Source: JAWKUK01 sp041398605 (GTDB lineage: Bacteria > Planctomycetota > UBA1135 > GCA-002686595). From it: DNA of 64,000 nucleotides. Position numbers and translations under genes: made by a program. Positions 48,567-57,366 of the stretch are shown piece after piece; the first letter of the stretch is position 1; each line of letters opens with the position of its first letter. Where the stretch lies: contig JAWKUK010000028.1 of NCBI GenBank assembly GCA_041398605.1, positions 1-64,000 of the forward strand. Reading direction: 5' to 3'. The notes below the pieces were generated by a model, which searched no databases, was not told the origin of the DNA, and saw nothing but the letters and a program-made list of their open reading frames with translations.

Positions 48567-51104
48567 TCACTCGGCGAGGTGGAGGTCTTGTCCCGGTCGG
48601 AGCTCCAGGGGGAGAACCAGCAGCGGACCATCGCCGTCCGCGAGCACGAGCTCCGTCGCGCGGACCGGCGCAAGGAACGGGAGCGGCGCTGCGAGCCCGC
48701 GCTCATCGGCGACGACATCAGCGCGCTCGACGCAATACGCGCGGAGGTCATCGACGACAAACGGCACGGGCGCGGCCGCAGCGTCGCGCAGGTAGAAGAA
48801 CGCAGGGCGCCGCGCGCCGCCGGCGAACCCCTCGCGCAGGTCGAGGGTCAGGCGGACCCGCGCGGCGGGCTCGACGACGAGCGAGAGCGGCTCCTCCGAC
48901 TCGACCACGGCGCCGAGGTGGACCCACGGGAGGTCGACCTTGGCGAACACACGCGCGCCGCGGACGAGCCGCTCGAAGCGGAAGCGGCCGTCGCCGTCCG
49001 TGCGCGTCTGCGGGCCCTGTCGAAAGACCTCACTCGCCGCGAGCGTCGCCACCAGGGCGCCCGCGAGCGGCGCGCCGTCGGGCGTGCGTACGACGCCTGT
49101 GACCGGCGGCGGCAACGGCGGGAACTCGATCAACGCGCCGCGCACACCCGCGGGGAGGCGCACGCCCGTGAGCCGCTGCAAGCTGACGGGGTCGATCACT
49201 TCGACGTCGTAGTCGCGCGGCAACAGCCCAGTGAGCGTGAACGCGCCATCGGGTCCGGTCAGCGCCAGCGGCCGGCTCGGCACCGGGCCGTCGAGCGGCA
49301 GCGCGAACGCCTCGACGCACATCGCTTGGAAGGCTGTGCGCCCGCCGTACGTGAAGTAGTAGTCGCCCGCGGGCTGCTGCGAGACGAGGCGCAGCTCGAG
49401 GCCCGCGGCGCCCTCGCCGTTCGGAAAGAGGACGCGCCCGCTCGTGGTCAATGCCTCGCCGCCGAGCACGAGCTCGAGGCCGCGCAGCTCGCCGGCGCGC
49501 GCGACCTCACGCGCCGCGTACCCAGGGGCGCCGACCCAGAGGCGCGCGTCATCGGGCACACGACCGAGCTGAAACGTGCCGTCCTCCGCGGCCCTCACGG
49601 CGCGTGTGCCGTCGGCGACCCAAGCCCCCGCGACAGGCTCACCGTGCTCGGACACGACAACGCCAAAGCACGTGTTCGGGTCCTCGACGGGCCGCATCGT
49701 GACCTCGATCGGCGCCGCGTCGTGTTCGAACAAGAGGCCCGTCTGCAGCGCGTCGTCGAAGCCGACCTTCTGCGCGATCCACCCCATCGGGACGGCGCAC
49801 ACGGGGACCTGGAGCTCGAAGCGCCCCTCAGGGTCGCTGCTCGCCTGGAGCTGCGCGTGGTTGGCGTGGTCGAGGTGGCGCGCGACCGGCTCAGGCAGCG
49901 CGGCGAGGAACCCGAACCGCAGCGCGACGCCCTCGAGGGGCGCGCCCTCCGCCGTCATCACCACGCCGCGCAGGACCGTCGCGGGCGCCAAGACCACGAC
50001 CAGCGCGCGATCCGCGGGCGCGCGCTCATCCGCGTTGGGGAAGGCGAGCTGCAAGTGGCCGGGGCTCTGGCACGCGACCATTCCCTGGCCCGTGATCCCC
50101 GTGACGGTGCCGCGCCCGTCCGCGTCGGTCACGCTCGCGGGCCCGGGCGCCCACCCACCGCCGTTCCGCGCGCGGAGGAAGAAGACCTCGACCCCCGCGA
50201 CAGGCCGCCCATCGAGGTCGACGACCTGCACGGGGACGGCGACCGCGCGCGGGTCCAGCGCCGCGACCTCAACGACGGCATCGCGGGCGAGGCTGCGGCG
50301 CGCGCCCGTTGGACGGGCTCGGCAGCGCAGGCACGCCAGGCGTCGCGGCGGACGCGGCGCGCCCGCGAGCGGCGGCGGCATCGGGGGCGAAGGGAGCGTC
50401 GGCGGGCGCCAGCCGCGCCACGCGCTCACGACGGCGACACTAACGACGGCGACGCTGACGACCAACGCGCTCACGGCCGCGGTCTTGGTCCAAGCTCCGA
50501 CGCCGAGGCCGACACGTGCGCTCGTCGCCGCGCTGGCAGCCAAGGCGGCGGGGTCCCACGTCTGGTAGGCGAGCAGCGCCAACACCGACGCGTGCCCACG
50601 CTCGCGTTGCCCGAGGTCCTCGCGCAGCTCCGCCAGCCCACGTTGCAAGCGGCTCCGGACGGTCGCGAGCGAGACGCCGTCGCGGGTCGCGATCTCGCCG
50701 TGGCTGAGGTCCTCGAAGTAGCGGGCGAGCAGGGTCGCGCGATACGGCTCGCGCAGCTGCATCAGGCGCGCGACGACGACCTGGTGCAAGGAGACCTCGC
50801 GGACCACCGCGCCGAGCTCCATCGAGCGCGCGCGCTCCAGCGCCGCGCCGTCCTCGTGCCGCGCGCGGGTCAGCGCGGCGCGGCGGCGGTCGCGCACCTT
50901 GTTGCGCAGGAGCCCGCTCAACCAGCCGCGCACGGGCATCCAGCGCGGGCGAACGAGCCCCTGGGACAGGAGCCAGACCTCCTGGCGCAGGTCATCGGCC
51001 TCGGCGGGGTCGCCGACCAGCCGTACCGCGAGCCCCCGGACCCAGTCCAGGTGCTGCAGGACCTCCTCGGGGTCCGGAAGCGCGCTCGCATGGCCCATCT
51101 GCAT
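48567..51104 (-). CDS. ECF-type sigma factor fused through a membrane helix to extracytoplasmic repeat domains
   Basis: The 845-residue protein begins with sigma region 2 at about 12-75 (VRGLAVRLVGDPAEADDLRQ and EVWLL) and region 4 at about 105-160 (LREPYRATLLARYFEDLSHG, EIATRDGVSLATVRSRLQRG). One membrane helix follows at about 207-228 (VSALVVSVAVVSVAVVSAW), and then about 600 residues of CarboxypepD_reg-like beta-sandwiches outside the membrane (VVSEHGEPVAGAWVADG, GVVRTPDGAPLAGALVATL). Sigma and sensor are thus one chain, with no separate anti-sigma gene nearby. AGAGGA precedes ATG 51104. Known: planctomycetes have ECF groups with C-terminal membrane extensions. Inferred: regulated release by proteolysis or membrane-bound action. 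Confidence 0.88.
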   Translation of the reverse strand: MQMGHASALPDPEEVLQHLDWVRGLAVRLVGDPAEADDLRQEVWLLSQGLVRPRWMPVRGWLSGLLRNKVRDRRRAALTRARHEDGAALERARSMELGAVVREVSLHQVVVARLMQLREPYRATLLARYFEDLSHGEIATRDGVSLATVRSRLQRGLAELREDLGQRERGHASVLALLAYQTWDPAALAASAATSARVGLGVGAWTKTAAVSALVVSVAVVSVAVVSAWRGWRPPTLPSPPMPPPLAGAPRPPRRLACLRCRARPTGARRSLARDAVVEVAALDPRAVAVPVQVVDLDGRPVAGVEVFFLRARNGGGWAPGPASVTDADGRGTVTGITGQGMVACQSPGHLQLAFPNADERAPADRALVVVLAPATVLRGVVMTAEGAPLEGVALRFGFLAALPEPVARHLDHANHAQLQASSDPEGRFELQVPVCAVPMGWIAQKVGFDDALQTGLLFEHDAAPIEVTMRPVEDPNTCFGVVVSEHGEPVAGAWVADGTRAVRAAEDGTFQLGRVPDDARLWVGAPGYAAREVARAGELRGLELVLGGEALTTSGRVLFPNGEGAAGLELRLVSQQPAGDYYFTYGGRTAFQAMCVEAFALPLDGPVPSRPLALTGPDGAFTLTGLLPRDYDVEVIDPVSLQRLTGVRLPAGVRGALIEFPPLPPPVTGVVRTPDGAPLAGALVATLAASEVFRQGPQTRTDGDGRFRFERLVRGARVFAKVDLPWVHLGAVVESEEPLSLVVEPAARVRLTLDLREGFAGGARRPAFFYLRDAAAAPVPFVVDDLRAYCVERADVVADERGLAAPLPFLAPVRATELVLADGDGPLLVLPLELRPGQDLHLAE

Positions 51105-51249
51105 CACTCGGGATCCTCTGGTGCGCCGCGCCACGAAGTGATGCCGCGATCCGAGAAAACTCGAGCGTTGGCCGCATTGTGCCCCGTGACGGGCCATGCA
51201 GCGCCCCGTGGGTTGACGCGCCCCCGACCGCCGAGGGCGACCGCGAACC

Positions 51250-51600
51250 TCATCGACGCGGTCTCGGTGCCCCCCCGTGGAGCGCTGAGGGACCGACGGC
51301 GCGCGCAGCACGCCGCGCGCGCCACCCGTTGAGCCAAGCAAACGAGAGCGCATAGCCGAGCACGGCCACGGCGCCAATCAGGCCGAGCCCGAGGGGCATC
51401 GCCCACACGCCCAAGGGCGCGCCAGCGAGCACAAGCGCTGCGCCGCTGAGGGACATGCCCCCCACCAAACGCGCGATGACCCGCCAGCGACGCTCGCGAA
51501 CGACCGCAGCGACGAGCGCCAACGCGATGAGGTGCCCTGGGAGCGACACGAGGAGCAGCACGCCCGGGAACGACCAGAGCGCGAGTGCGAGCGCGACCAT
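51250..51600 (-). CDS. Small four-helix membrane protein
   Basis: The 116-residue product is mostly hydrophobic: VALALALWSFPGVLLLVS, LIALALVAAVV, MSLSGAALVLAGAPLGVWAM and LGLIGAVAVLGYALSFAWL form three or four helices. They are separated by basic loops (RERRWRVIARLV), and a basic tail follows. No family could be named. It lies 145 bp upstream of the tethered-sigma gene on the same strand. The start at ATG 51600 places the first helix at the N-terminus. Confidence 0.55.
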   Translation of the reverse strand: MVALALALWSFPGVLLLVSLPGHLIALALVAAVVRERRWRVIARLVGGMSLSGAALVLAGAPLGVWAMPLGLGLIGAVAVLGYALSFAWLNGWRARRAARAVGPSALHGGAPRPRR

Positions 51601-51718
51601 GCCACCACGATAGGACGCACCGGGGCGCTTCCCATTCGCGCGCCGCGATCCGTCATCCCCCCGTCATATCGGGTCTAAGAACGAGCCGAATACGGCCTAG
51701 GGCGCCGGGCACGCCGCC

Positions 51719-52822
51719 TCACCAACCGATGCTGTGCAGTTGGTCCGCCACGCGGCGTGTGTACTGGATCGATTCGCGCCACAAGAGGTGCGAGCCATCG
51801 CGGACGCGCAAGCCGAGCGACTGGTCCTCGAAGTAGGGCAAGGCGAGCTCCGTGAAGAGCGCGCGCAAGTCTTCGTCCGTGACGAACTCACGCTCGACCG
51901 CGAGCACAGACGGGTCGATCGGCGCCCGGACGGCGGCGAGCTGGGCGCCGTCACCCAAGAGCGCGCGAGCCGCAGCGACGAAGCGCGCGCGGGTCGCCGC
52001 GCGCTGCTCGCTGGTGCGCGTGCGCAGCATCGCGCGCGTCGGCGCCGCGAGCTTCGTGGGGTTCACCGGCTCGGTCCACTGCTTGTGCCACCCCTGCGTC
52101 GTGAACGTCGCGAGCGCGAGCGCGCGCTGCCGATCGACCCACTCGTTCAGGACCCGGTCCACCTCCTTCGTCGACCAGCCGTCGCGGCGCACCGTGTCGG
52201 TCAGGCGCTTCGACCAAACGCCGAGCAACGCGTCGACGCTGGCCTCGTGCCCCGCGCGCGCGGGATCGCCCTCAGCCGGCCCTGCGGCGAGCAAACGAGC
52301 GCGCTCACGCTCGCGCCAACGCGCGACGCCGTTCTGCAGCGACAAACGGTCGAGCGCGGGCGGCGGCTCCTGCAAGAGCTGCGTCATCAAGGGGCTGTAG
52401 TCGGCGCCAAAGAGCGACGGCGACGCGACGATCAACACGCGCTTCGGCCGCAGCTCGCGCAGCGCTGTCAACAGGTCCGCGAGGTCCGCGTTCGGACCCC
52501 AGATCCGCGCCACGCGCCCGAGGCCCGCCGCTGCGAGCGTCTCGAGCTCGATGTCGTCGAACGCGCGGCTGTCCCCCACGACGATGAGCTCGGCGCGCGC
52601 GACATCGCCGTGCGCATAGAACGGCCCGATGCCCGGCCCGACCCAAAACACCGAGCCATCGAAGCGTGAGGGGTGATAGAACGGCTCGGGCACGTGCGGG
52701 GCCGCGAGCGCCTGCCAGGCCGCGACGAGCCCGCCCGCGAGGGCCAACGTCAGCGCGAGCGGGCGATAGCCTTCGCGGCGCGAGGCGCGGGGCGCGGGCA
52801 GGTCTTGGAGCGGGCTCGACAT
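51719..52822 (-). CDS. SGNH/DltD-AlgJ-like acyltransferase partner, copy 2
   Basis: The 367-residue paralog of the protein at 38839 has the same plan: an N-terminal membrane helix (PLALTLALAGGLVAAWQALA), the shared H-V-P-E/A-P and H-P-x-x-x-D-G segments, GDS at 83-85 (LIVVGDSRAFDDIE), and DGSH (Asp342, His345) near the end. The middle differs, with a longer insertion (ERARLLAAGPAEGDPARAGH). It would complete acyl transfer to an extracytoplasmic acceptor. Its ATG lies three bases after the MBOAT stop, tight coupling. Confidence 0.75.
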   Translation of the reverse strand: MSSPLQDLPAPRASRREGYRPLALTLALAGGLVAAWQALAAPHVPEPFYHPSRFDGSVFWVGPGIGPFYAHGDVARAELIVVGDSRAFDDIELETLAAAGLGRVARIWGPNADLADLLTALRELRPKRVLIVASPSLFGADYSPLMTQLLQEPPPALDRLSLQNGVARWRERERARLLAAGPAEGDPARAGHEASVDALLGVWSKRLTDTVRRDGWSTKEVDRVLNEWVDRQRALALATFTTQGWHKQWTEPVNPTKLAAPTRAMLRTRTSEQRAATRARFVAAARALLGDGAQLAAVRAPIDPSVLAVEREFVTDEDLRALFTELALPYFEDQSLGLRVRDGSHLLWRESIQYTRRVADQLHSIGW

Positions 52823-52825
52823 GGC

Positions 52826-54289
52826 TCAGAACTGGAAGTAAACGAAGTCCTGGACATCGCCGCGGCGGACGACGAGCAAGAGCAGCAACATCGCTGCGGC
52901 CGCCACGGCGCGGTGCCACGGGCGCTCGCTCCAGCCGGTCCACTCGCGCAACGCCCGCGCGAGGTGCATCAGGAACACGGGCAACGCGACGAGCAAGTAA
53001 CGCGGCTGCGCGAACGCCTCGGCGAGGCCGAGGCCTTGCTCAAACGGCGCGATGTAGAGCAGCCGCAGCATGCGCCCCGTCGCCGCCAAGTCCGGCGCGC
53101 GAAAGAAGGTCCAGCTCGTGTGGATGAACACGTTGCAGAGCACGATGCCCGCAATGCGCCACGCGAGCGACGCGGCGCCGCTCGGCGCCTCGCGCGGCCA
53201 GCGGCGATCGCGCTTGGCGCGGGTCACGCGCCGCGCAAAGCGCTCCACCGCGACGCCGACGCCGTGGTACGCGCCCCAGAGGACGTACGTCCAGGCCGCG
53301 CCGTGCCACAGCCCCGCCAAGGTCATCGTGATCAGCGAGTTGAGGTACGCGCGCGCCTCGCCCTTGCGGTTCCCGCCCAGCGGCAGGTAGATGTAATCGC
53401 GGATCCACGTCGACAGCGTGACGTGCCAGCGGACCCAGAACTCGCTCGGCGAGCGCGAGAGGTACGGATAGACGAAGTTCGCGGGGAACCGCAGCCCCAT
53501 CAGCGACGCGAGGCCGATCGCGATCGCTGAGTAGCCGGCGAAGTCAGCGAAGACCTGGCAGCCGGAGTACACGAGGCCCAGCCACATCGTCGCCGGCGGG
53601 ATCGCGCCCGCCGCGCCGAGGCGGAAGATGCGCTCGACCTCGGGCGCGAGGTTGTCCGCGACGACCATCTTCGCGAAGAGGCCCCACAGCACGAGGTAGA
53701 GGCCGTGCTGCACGCGCCACGGCGACGGGCGCTGGCGGCGCTCGAGCTGCGGCAGGAGCTCCTGCGCGCGCACGATCGGGCCCGCGACGAGCTGCGGGAA
53801 GAACGCGACGAAGAGCGCGAAGTCGCGGAAGCTCGCCGCCGGCGCGAGGCGGCCGCGGTAGATGTCGAGCGAGTAGCTGAGCGTCTGGAACGTGTAGAAC
53901 GAGATGCCCACGGGGACGACCCAGGGCACGGTGCTCGAGAACGAGGCCGAGAGCTCGCCGAACCCCAGCCGCGCGAGGAGCGCGCTCGTATTCTCGAGGA
54001 AGAATGTCGCGTACTTGAACGTCCCGAGCAGCCCCAGGTTCGTCGCGAGGCTCACGAAGAGCCAGCGGCGCTTGGCGGCTTGGCCCGCCGCGCGATGGAT
54101 GCGCGCGCCGACGTAGTAGTCGATGCCCGCCGACGCGAGGATCAGCGGCAGGTACCAGACGCTCCACCACGCGTAGAAGACGAGGCTGCCGACGAGCGCC
54201 ACGCCCTTCGCCGCGCCAAACGGCGCGAAGCGCCACACGGCGAAGGCGAGCGCGAAGAAGAGCGCGAAGGTGACGGTGTCGAACGACAA
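52826..54289 (-). CDS. MBOAT-family O-acyltransferase, copy 2
   Basis: The 487-residue integral membrane protein is a clear paralog of the one at 39914 (MSFDTVTFALFFALAFAVW, VGISFYTFQTLSYSLDIY, FFPQLVAGPIVRAQELLPQL, RWHVTLSTWIRDYIYLPLGG). The catalytic residue is His329 in GLWHGAAW. The two differ most in the soluble loop after that motif. Two complete MBOAT/SGNH pairs 11 kb apart suggest two acceptors or two acyl donors. The end YFQF is identical in both. Confidence 0.9.
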   Translation of the reverse strand: MSFDTVTFALFFALAFAVWRFAPFGAAKGVALVGSLVFYAWWSVWYLPLILASAGIDYYVGARIHRAAGQAAKRRWLFVSLATNLGLLGTFKYATFFLENTSALLARLGFGELSASFSSTVPWVVPVGISFYTFQTLSYSLDIYRGRLAPAASFRDFALFVAFFPQLVAGPIVRAQELLPQLERRQRPSPWRVQHGLYLVLWGLFAKMVVADNLAPEVERIFRLGAAGAIPPATMWLGLVYSGCQVFADFAGYSAIAIGLASLMGLRFPANFVYPYLSRSPSEFWVRWHVTLSTWIRDYIYLPLGGNRKGEARAYLNSLITMTLAGLWHGAAWTYVLWGAYHGVGVAVERFARRVTRAKRDRRWPREAPSGAASLAWRIAGIVLCNVFIHTSWTFFRAPDLAATGRMLRLLYIAPFEQGLGLAEAFAQPRYLLVALPVFLMHLARALREWTGWSERPWHRAVAAAAMLLLLLVVRRGDVQDFVYFQF

Positions 54290-54364
54290 GGGCGCGAACG
54301 GCGTAGGGCGCGAAGCCTGGGAGTCTGAAGGTCAGGGAGCGCGGCGACTCAGCGGAGGCGCAGC

Positions 54365-56290
54365 CTACACCGCCGGCGCGTGCCGCGGCAGCGACAGGCG
54401 CACGACCGCCCCCGGCCCGGGGGTCCGGTTCTGCAGCGAGACCTCGCCGCCGAGGTCCTCGATGATGCGACGGACGATCGCGAGGCCGAGCCCCGTCCCG
54501 CTCGAGCGCGTCGTGAAATAGGGCTCGAAGAGGCGCGCTTGGAGCTCAGGGGGCAGGCCGCTGCCCGTGTCCCGCAGCTCGACGATGACGCGCTCGCCCT
54601 GGGTCTCAACGTCGACCTCGAGGCGGCCGCCGTCGGGCATCGCCTCGAGCGCGTTGGAGACGAGGTTGATCAGCGCGCGGCGCAGCTCGTCCGCGTCGGC
54701 GCGCACGACCCCGGCGCCGCCCGAACGCACGACCTCGACGCCAGCCGATCGCGCCCACGCCTCATGGAGCGCAAGGACCTCCTCCAGCGCCGCGGCGACG
54801 TCCACGTCGCAGAGGTCGTGGTGCCGCCCCGCGAACGCGTGGAAGTCCTTCGCGATCTCGCGCATGTGGTCGCACTGCCGGCGCACGATGCCGATCGTGC
54901 GTTCGAGGATTTGCTCGAACTCGGGCGAGTGGTCGGCGTGGGCGCGCTCCAAGAGGTCCGCGGAGAGGCGCAGCGGCGTCAGCGGGTTCTTGATCTCGTG
55001 GGCGACCTGGCGGGCCATCTCGCGCCACGCGGCGTCTTTCTCCGCGCGCACGAGCTGCTGGCGGTTCTCCTTGAGCTCGCGCGTCATGCGGTTGAACGAG
55101 CGCGCGAGGTCGCCGAGCTCGTCCTGGCCGCCCGCCGGCACCTGGACGTCGAGGTCGCCGAGCGCGACCTGGCGCGTGAAGCGCTGCAGCTCCTGGATGG
55201 GGCGCGTCGTCCGACGCGCGACGATCAACGTGATGAGCGCCGAGACGACCAACATGGCGATCGTCGCCTTCACGAGGGTCGCGGTCAGCGTGCGCACGGG
55301 GCGATAGATGTCTGAGAAGTCGACGCCGACGCCGACGACCCAGCCGAAGCCGCCCTCCTCGGGCGTACGCGTGCGCTGGAACGCGGCCTTCTTCTCGACG
55401 CCGCGGAACGCGTAATTGGGGTACATCCCCGCGCGCGCCGAGCGCGCGGCCTGCGTCATCTGTGGCAGCCCGACCGACGGCCCGGAGACGCGCTGTCCGT
55501 AGAGCGCGCGCGACTGGTGCGCGAGGATCGTGTCGGCGTCCGCGCCCCAGACCCAAGCGTAGGACGAGCGGAAGATGTCCGCGCCGAGGAGGCCCTCGCG
55601 CCCCGCGCCCTGGCGGCGGACGCCGTAGTTCTCGATCTCACGCTGCACACGGTCCCAACACATGAGGCCGAGCACCACGCCCTTCGCGGCGCGCGGATCG
55701 GACTCCGAACCGACGCGGTGGGCGAAGCCGACGTGGTAGTCCGTGGCTTCAGGGGTCGCGCCGGGCGCAGGCGGCCCCTCGAGGTCGAGGCGCGTCCAAT
55801 CGAGCAGCGCTTCGCCGTTCGCGAGCGCGCGCGCGAACCAGGGCTCGCTGGACCAGGGCCGCGCGACGAGCGCCGCGAGCTGGACCTCCGAGAGCGGCTC
55901 CCCTCCGGGCTCACGCGCGCTCGTGCAACGCACGGTCCCGTCGGCCGCGATGAGGAGCAGATAGTCATAGGCGCCCCCGCCGACGATGAGGCTGTCGAAC
56001 AGGTAGCGCACGCTCTCCGCGAAGACCTCGGCCGCGGGCGCGTCCGAGTCGAGCCCGAGGATCACCTCGCGCACGTTCGCCAGGACCTGGACGTCCTTCT
56101 TGCGCTCCTCGACCTCTCGATCGAGGCGCTCCGCGAGCTCCGCGGCGTGGCTCAAGAGGTGGTACCGCACGACGTCGTCCGCGATCCGGGCGCGGACAAA
56201 TCCATTTACGTACCAAGCGAAGCCAGCGAACGGGACCACGACCGTCGCCAGCACCGCGAGCACCCACTTGGTCGAGATCCGCCGTATCAT
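54365..56290 (-). CDS. Membrane sensor histidine kinase, NtrY-like
   Basis: The 641-residue kinase has a first membrane helix at about 10-30, a periplasmic double-Cache-like domain at about 35-335, and a second helix at about 345-365. A HAMP domain follows (PIQELQRFTRQVALGDLDVQ), then a dimerisation helix with phosphorylated His431 in VAHEIKNPLTPLRL, and a HATPase domain with NLVSNALEAM (N box), DTGSGLPPE (G1) and SGTGLGLAIVRR (G2). The H-E-I-K-N-P-L-T-P-L block is typical of NtrY/NtrB-type kinases. No response regulator gene is in the window. It is divergent from a GT9 gene with only 23 bp between start codons. Confidence 0.9.
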   Translation of the reverse strand: MIRRISTKWVLAVLATVVVPFAGFAWYVNGFVRARIADDVVRYHLLSHAAELAERLDREVEERKKDVQVLANVREVILGLDSDAPAAEVFAESVRYLFDSLIVGGGAYDYLLLIAADGTVRCTSAREPGGEPLSEVQLAALVARPWSSEPWFARALANGEALLDWTRLDLEGPPAPGATPEATDYHVGFAHRVGSESDPRAAKGVVLGLMCWDRVQREIENYGVRRQGAGREGLLGADIFRSSYAWVWGADADTILAHQSRALYGQRVSGPSVGLPQMTQAARSARAGMYPNYAFRGVEKKAAFQRTRTPEEGGFGWVVGVGVDFSDIYRPVRTLTATLVKATIAMLVVSALITLIVARRTTRPIQELQRFTRQVALGDLDVQVPAGGQDELGDLARSFNRMTRELKENRQQLVRAEKDAAWREMARQVAHEIKNPLTPLRLSADLLERAHADHSPEFEQILERTIGIVRRQCDHMREIAKDFHAFAGRHHDLCDVDVAAALEEVLALHEAWARSAGVEVVRSGGAGVVRADADELRRALINLVSNALEAMPDGGRLEVDVETQGERVIVELRDTGSGLPPELQARLFEPYFTTRSSGTGLGLAIVRRIIEDLGGEVSLQNRTPGPGAVVRLSLPRHAPAV

Positions 56291-56313
56291 GCGCAGCCCT
56301 GAGTCTACCGCGC

Positions 56314-57336
56314 ATGCGCGTCGTCATCGTTCGCCTGTCAGCCCTTGGAGACGTCGTCCAGACGCTGCCCTTGGTGCACGCGCTGCAAGCGGCGATCCCA
56401 GGGCTCGAGCTCGCGTGGGCGATCCAGCCGCCGTTCGCCGAGCTGGTCGCGCCCTTTGCGCGGACCTTCCTGTTCGAACGTAGGGGCGGGTTTCGCGCCT
56501 GGCCCGCCCTCGCGCGCGAGCTGCGCGCGTTTCGGCCGGACCTCGCGCTCGACGCCCAGGGCAACCTGAAGAGCGCCGTCGCGACGCGGGCGTCGGGCGC
56601 GCCGCGGCGCGTGGGCTTTGCACCCGAGGACTGGCGCGAGCCCTTCTCGCGGCTCGCGCTGACCGAGGCCGCCCCTCCGGCCCCTGGCCCGCACTTGGTC
56701 GAGCGGGTCTGGAACCTGGCGCAGCACGTCGTCGAGGGCCTCTCGCCGACGCCTCGGCTGGACCCGCTCCTGACGACCCATGAGCGTGTCCGCGGTCGCG
56801 CCCTCTTGGGCGAGCGCGCCCCGACTGGGGGCGGGCGGCTCTGGATCCTGCACCCTGGGCGCGCCGGTGATCCGCGCTCCTGGCCGCTGGACGCGTTCAA
56901 GCTGTTGGCGCAGCGGCTCTTGGAGGCGCAGCAGCGTGTCCTGTTCCTGACCGGCCCGGCGGAAGCGGACCTCGGCGCGCGGCTCCAGCGCGAGCTCCGA
57001 CCAGCGCCGGGCCTCGCGCATTGGGTAGGCCAGCGGGGACTGCGCGACCTCGTCGCGGTCTTCGACGCGGCACGGGCTCAGGGCGCGCGCATCGTCGTGG
57101 GCGATTCAGGCCCCGCGCACTTGGCGGCCAGCGTCGGGCTCCCTGTGCGGCTCCTCGCAGGGCCGACCTCTCCGCACAAGACCGGGCCGTGGCCGTGCGA
57201 CGCCGCGGCGGCGTTGACGCACGCCGTCCACCGCACCTTGCTGCGCCCGTACGGGGCGTGGCAACCGCGGGCGATCGATGAGGTCGACCCCGACGCAGCA
57301 GCCAATGAGCTGCTGCGGGAGGACGGGGCCGGATGA
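56314..57336 (+). CDS. Glycosyltransferase family 9 (heptosyltransferase-like)
   Basis: The 340-residue enzyme starts MRVVIVRLSALGDVVQTLP, the GT9 donor-domain signature. It has LDAQGNLKSA, the HPGRAGDPRSWPLDAFKLLA block, and VGDSGPAHLAASVGLPVRLL with GPTSPHKTGPW at the C-terminal domain. These match WaaC/WaaF/RfaQ-type heptosyltransferases that add sugars to the LPS inner core. It is probably cytoplasmic and peripheral. The exact sugar is unknown. It agrees with lptF/lptG nearby in implying an LPS-bearing outer membrane. Confidence 0.9.
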   Translation: MRVVIVRLSALGDVVQTLPLVHALQAAIPGLELAWAIQPPFAELVAPFARTFLFERRGGFRAWPALARELRAFRPDLALDAQGNLKSAVATRASGAPRRVGFAPEDWREPFSRLALTEAAPPAPGPHLVERVWNLAQHVVEGLSPTPRLDPLLTTHERVRGRALLGERAPTGGGRLWILHPGRAGDPRSWPLDAFKLLAQRLLEAQQRVLFLTGPAEADLGARLQRELRPAPGLAHWVGQRGLRDLVAVFDAARAQGARIVVGDSGPAHLAASVGLPVRLLAGPTSPHKTGPWPCDAAAALTHAVHRTLLRPYGAWQPRAIDEVDPDAAANELLREDGAG

Positions 57337-57366
57337 TGCGCGCGCGGCACACACGCCGCGCACACT

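Noticed and set aside
48579..51332. 917-codon open frame antisense to the tethered-sigma gene
   Set aside because: The composition is that of a shadow frame (Arg/Glu/His), and the sigma and repeat motifs on the other strand are unambiguous.
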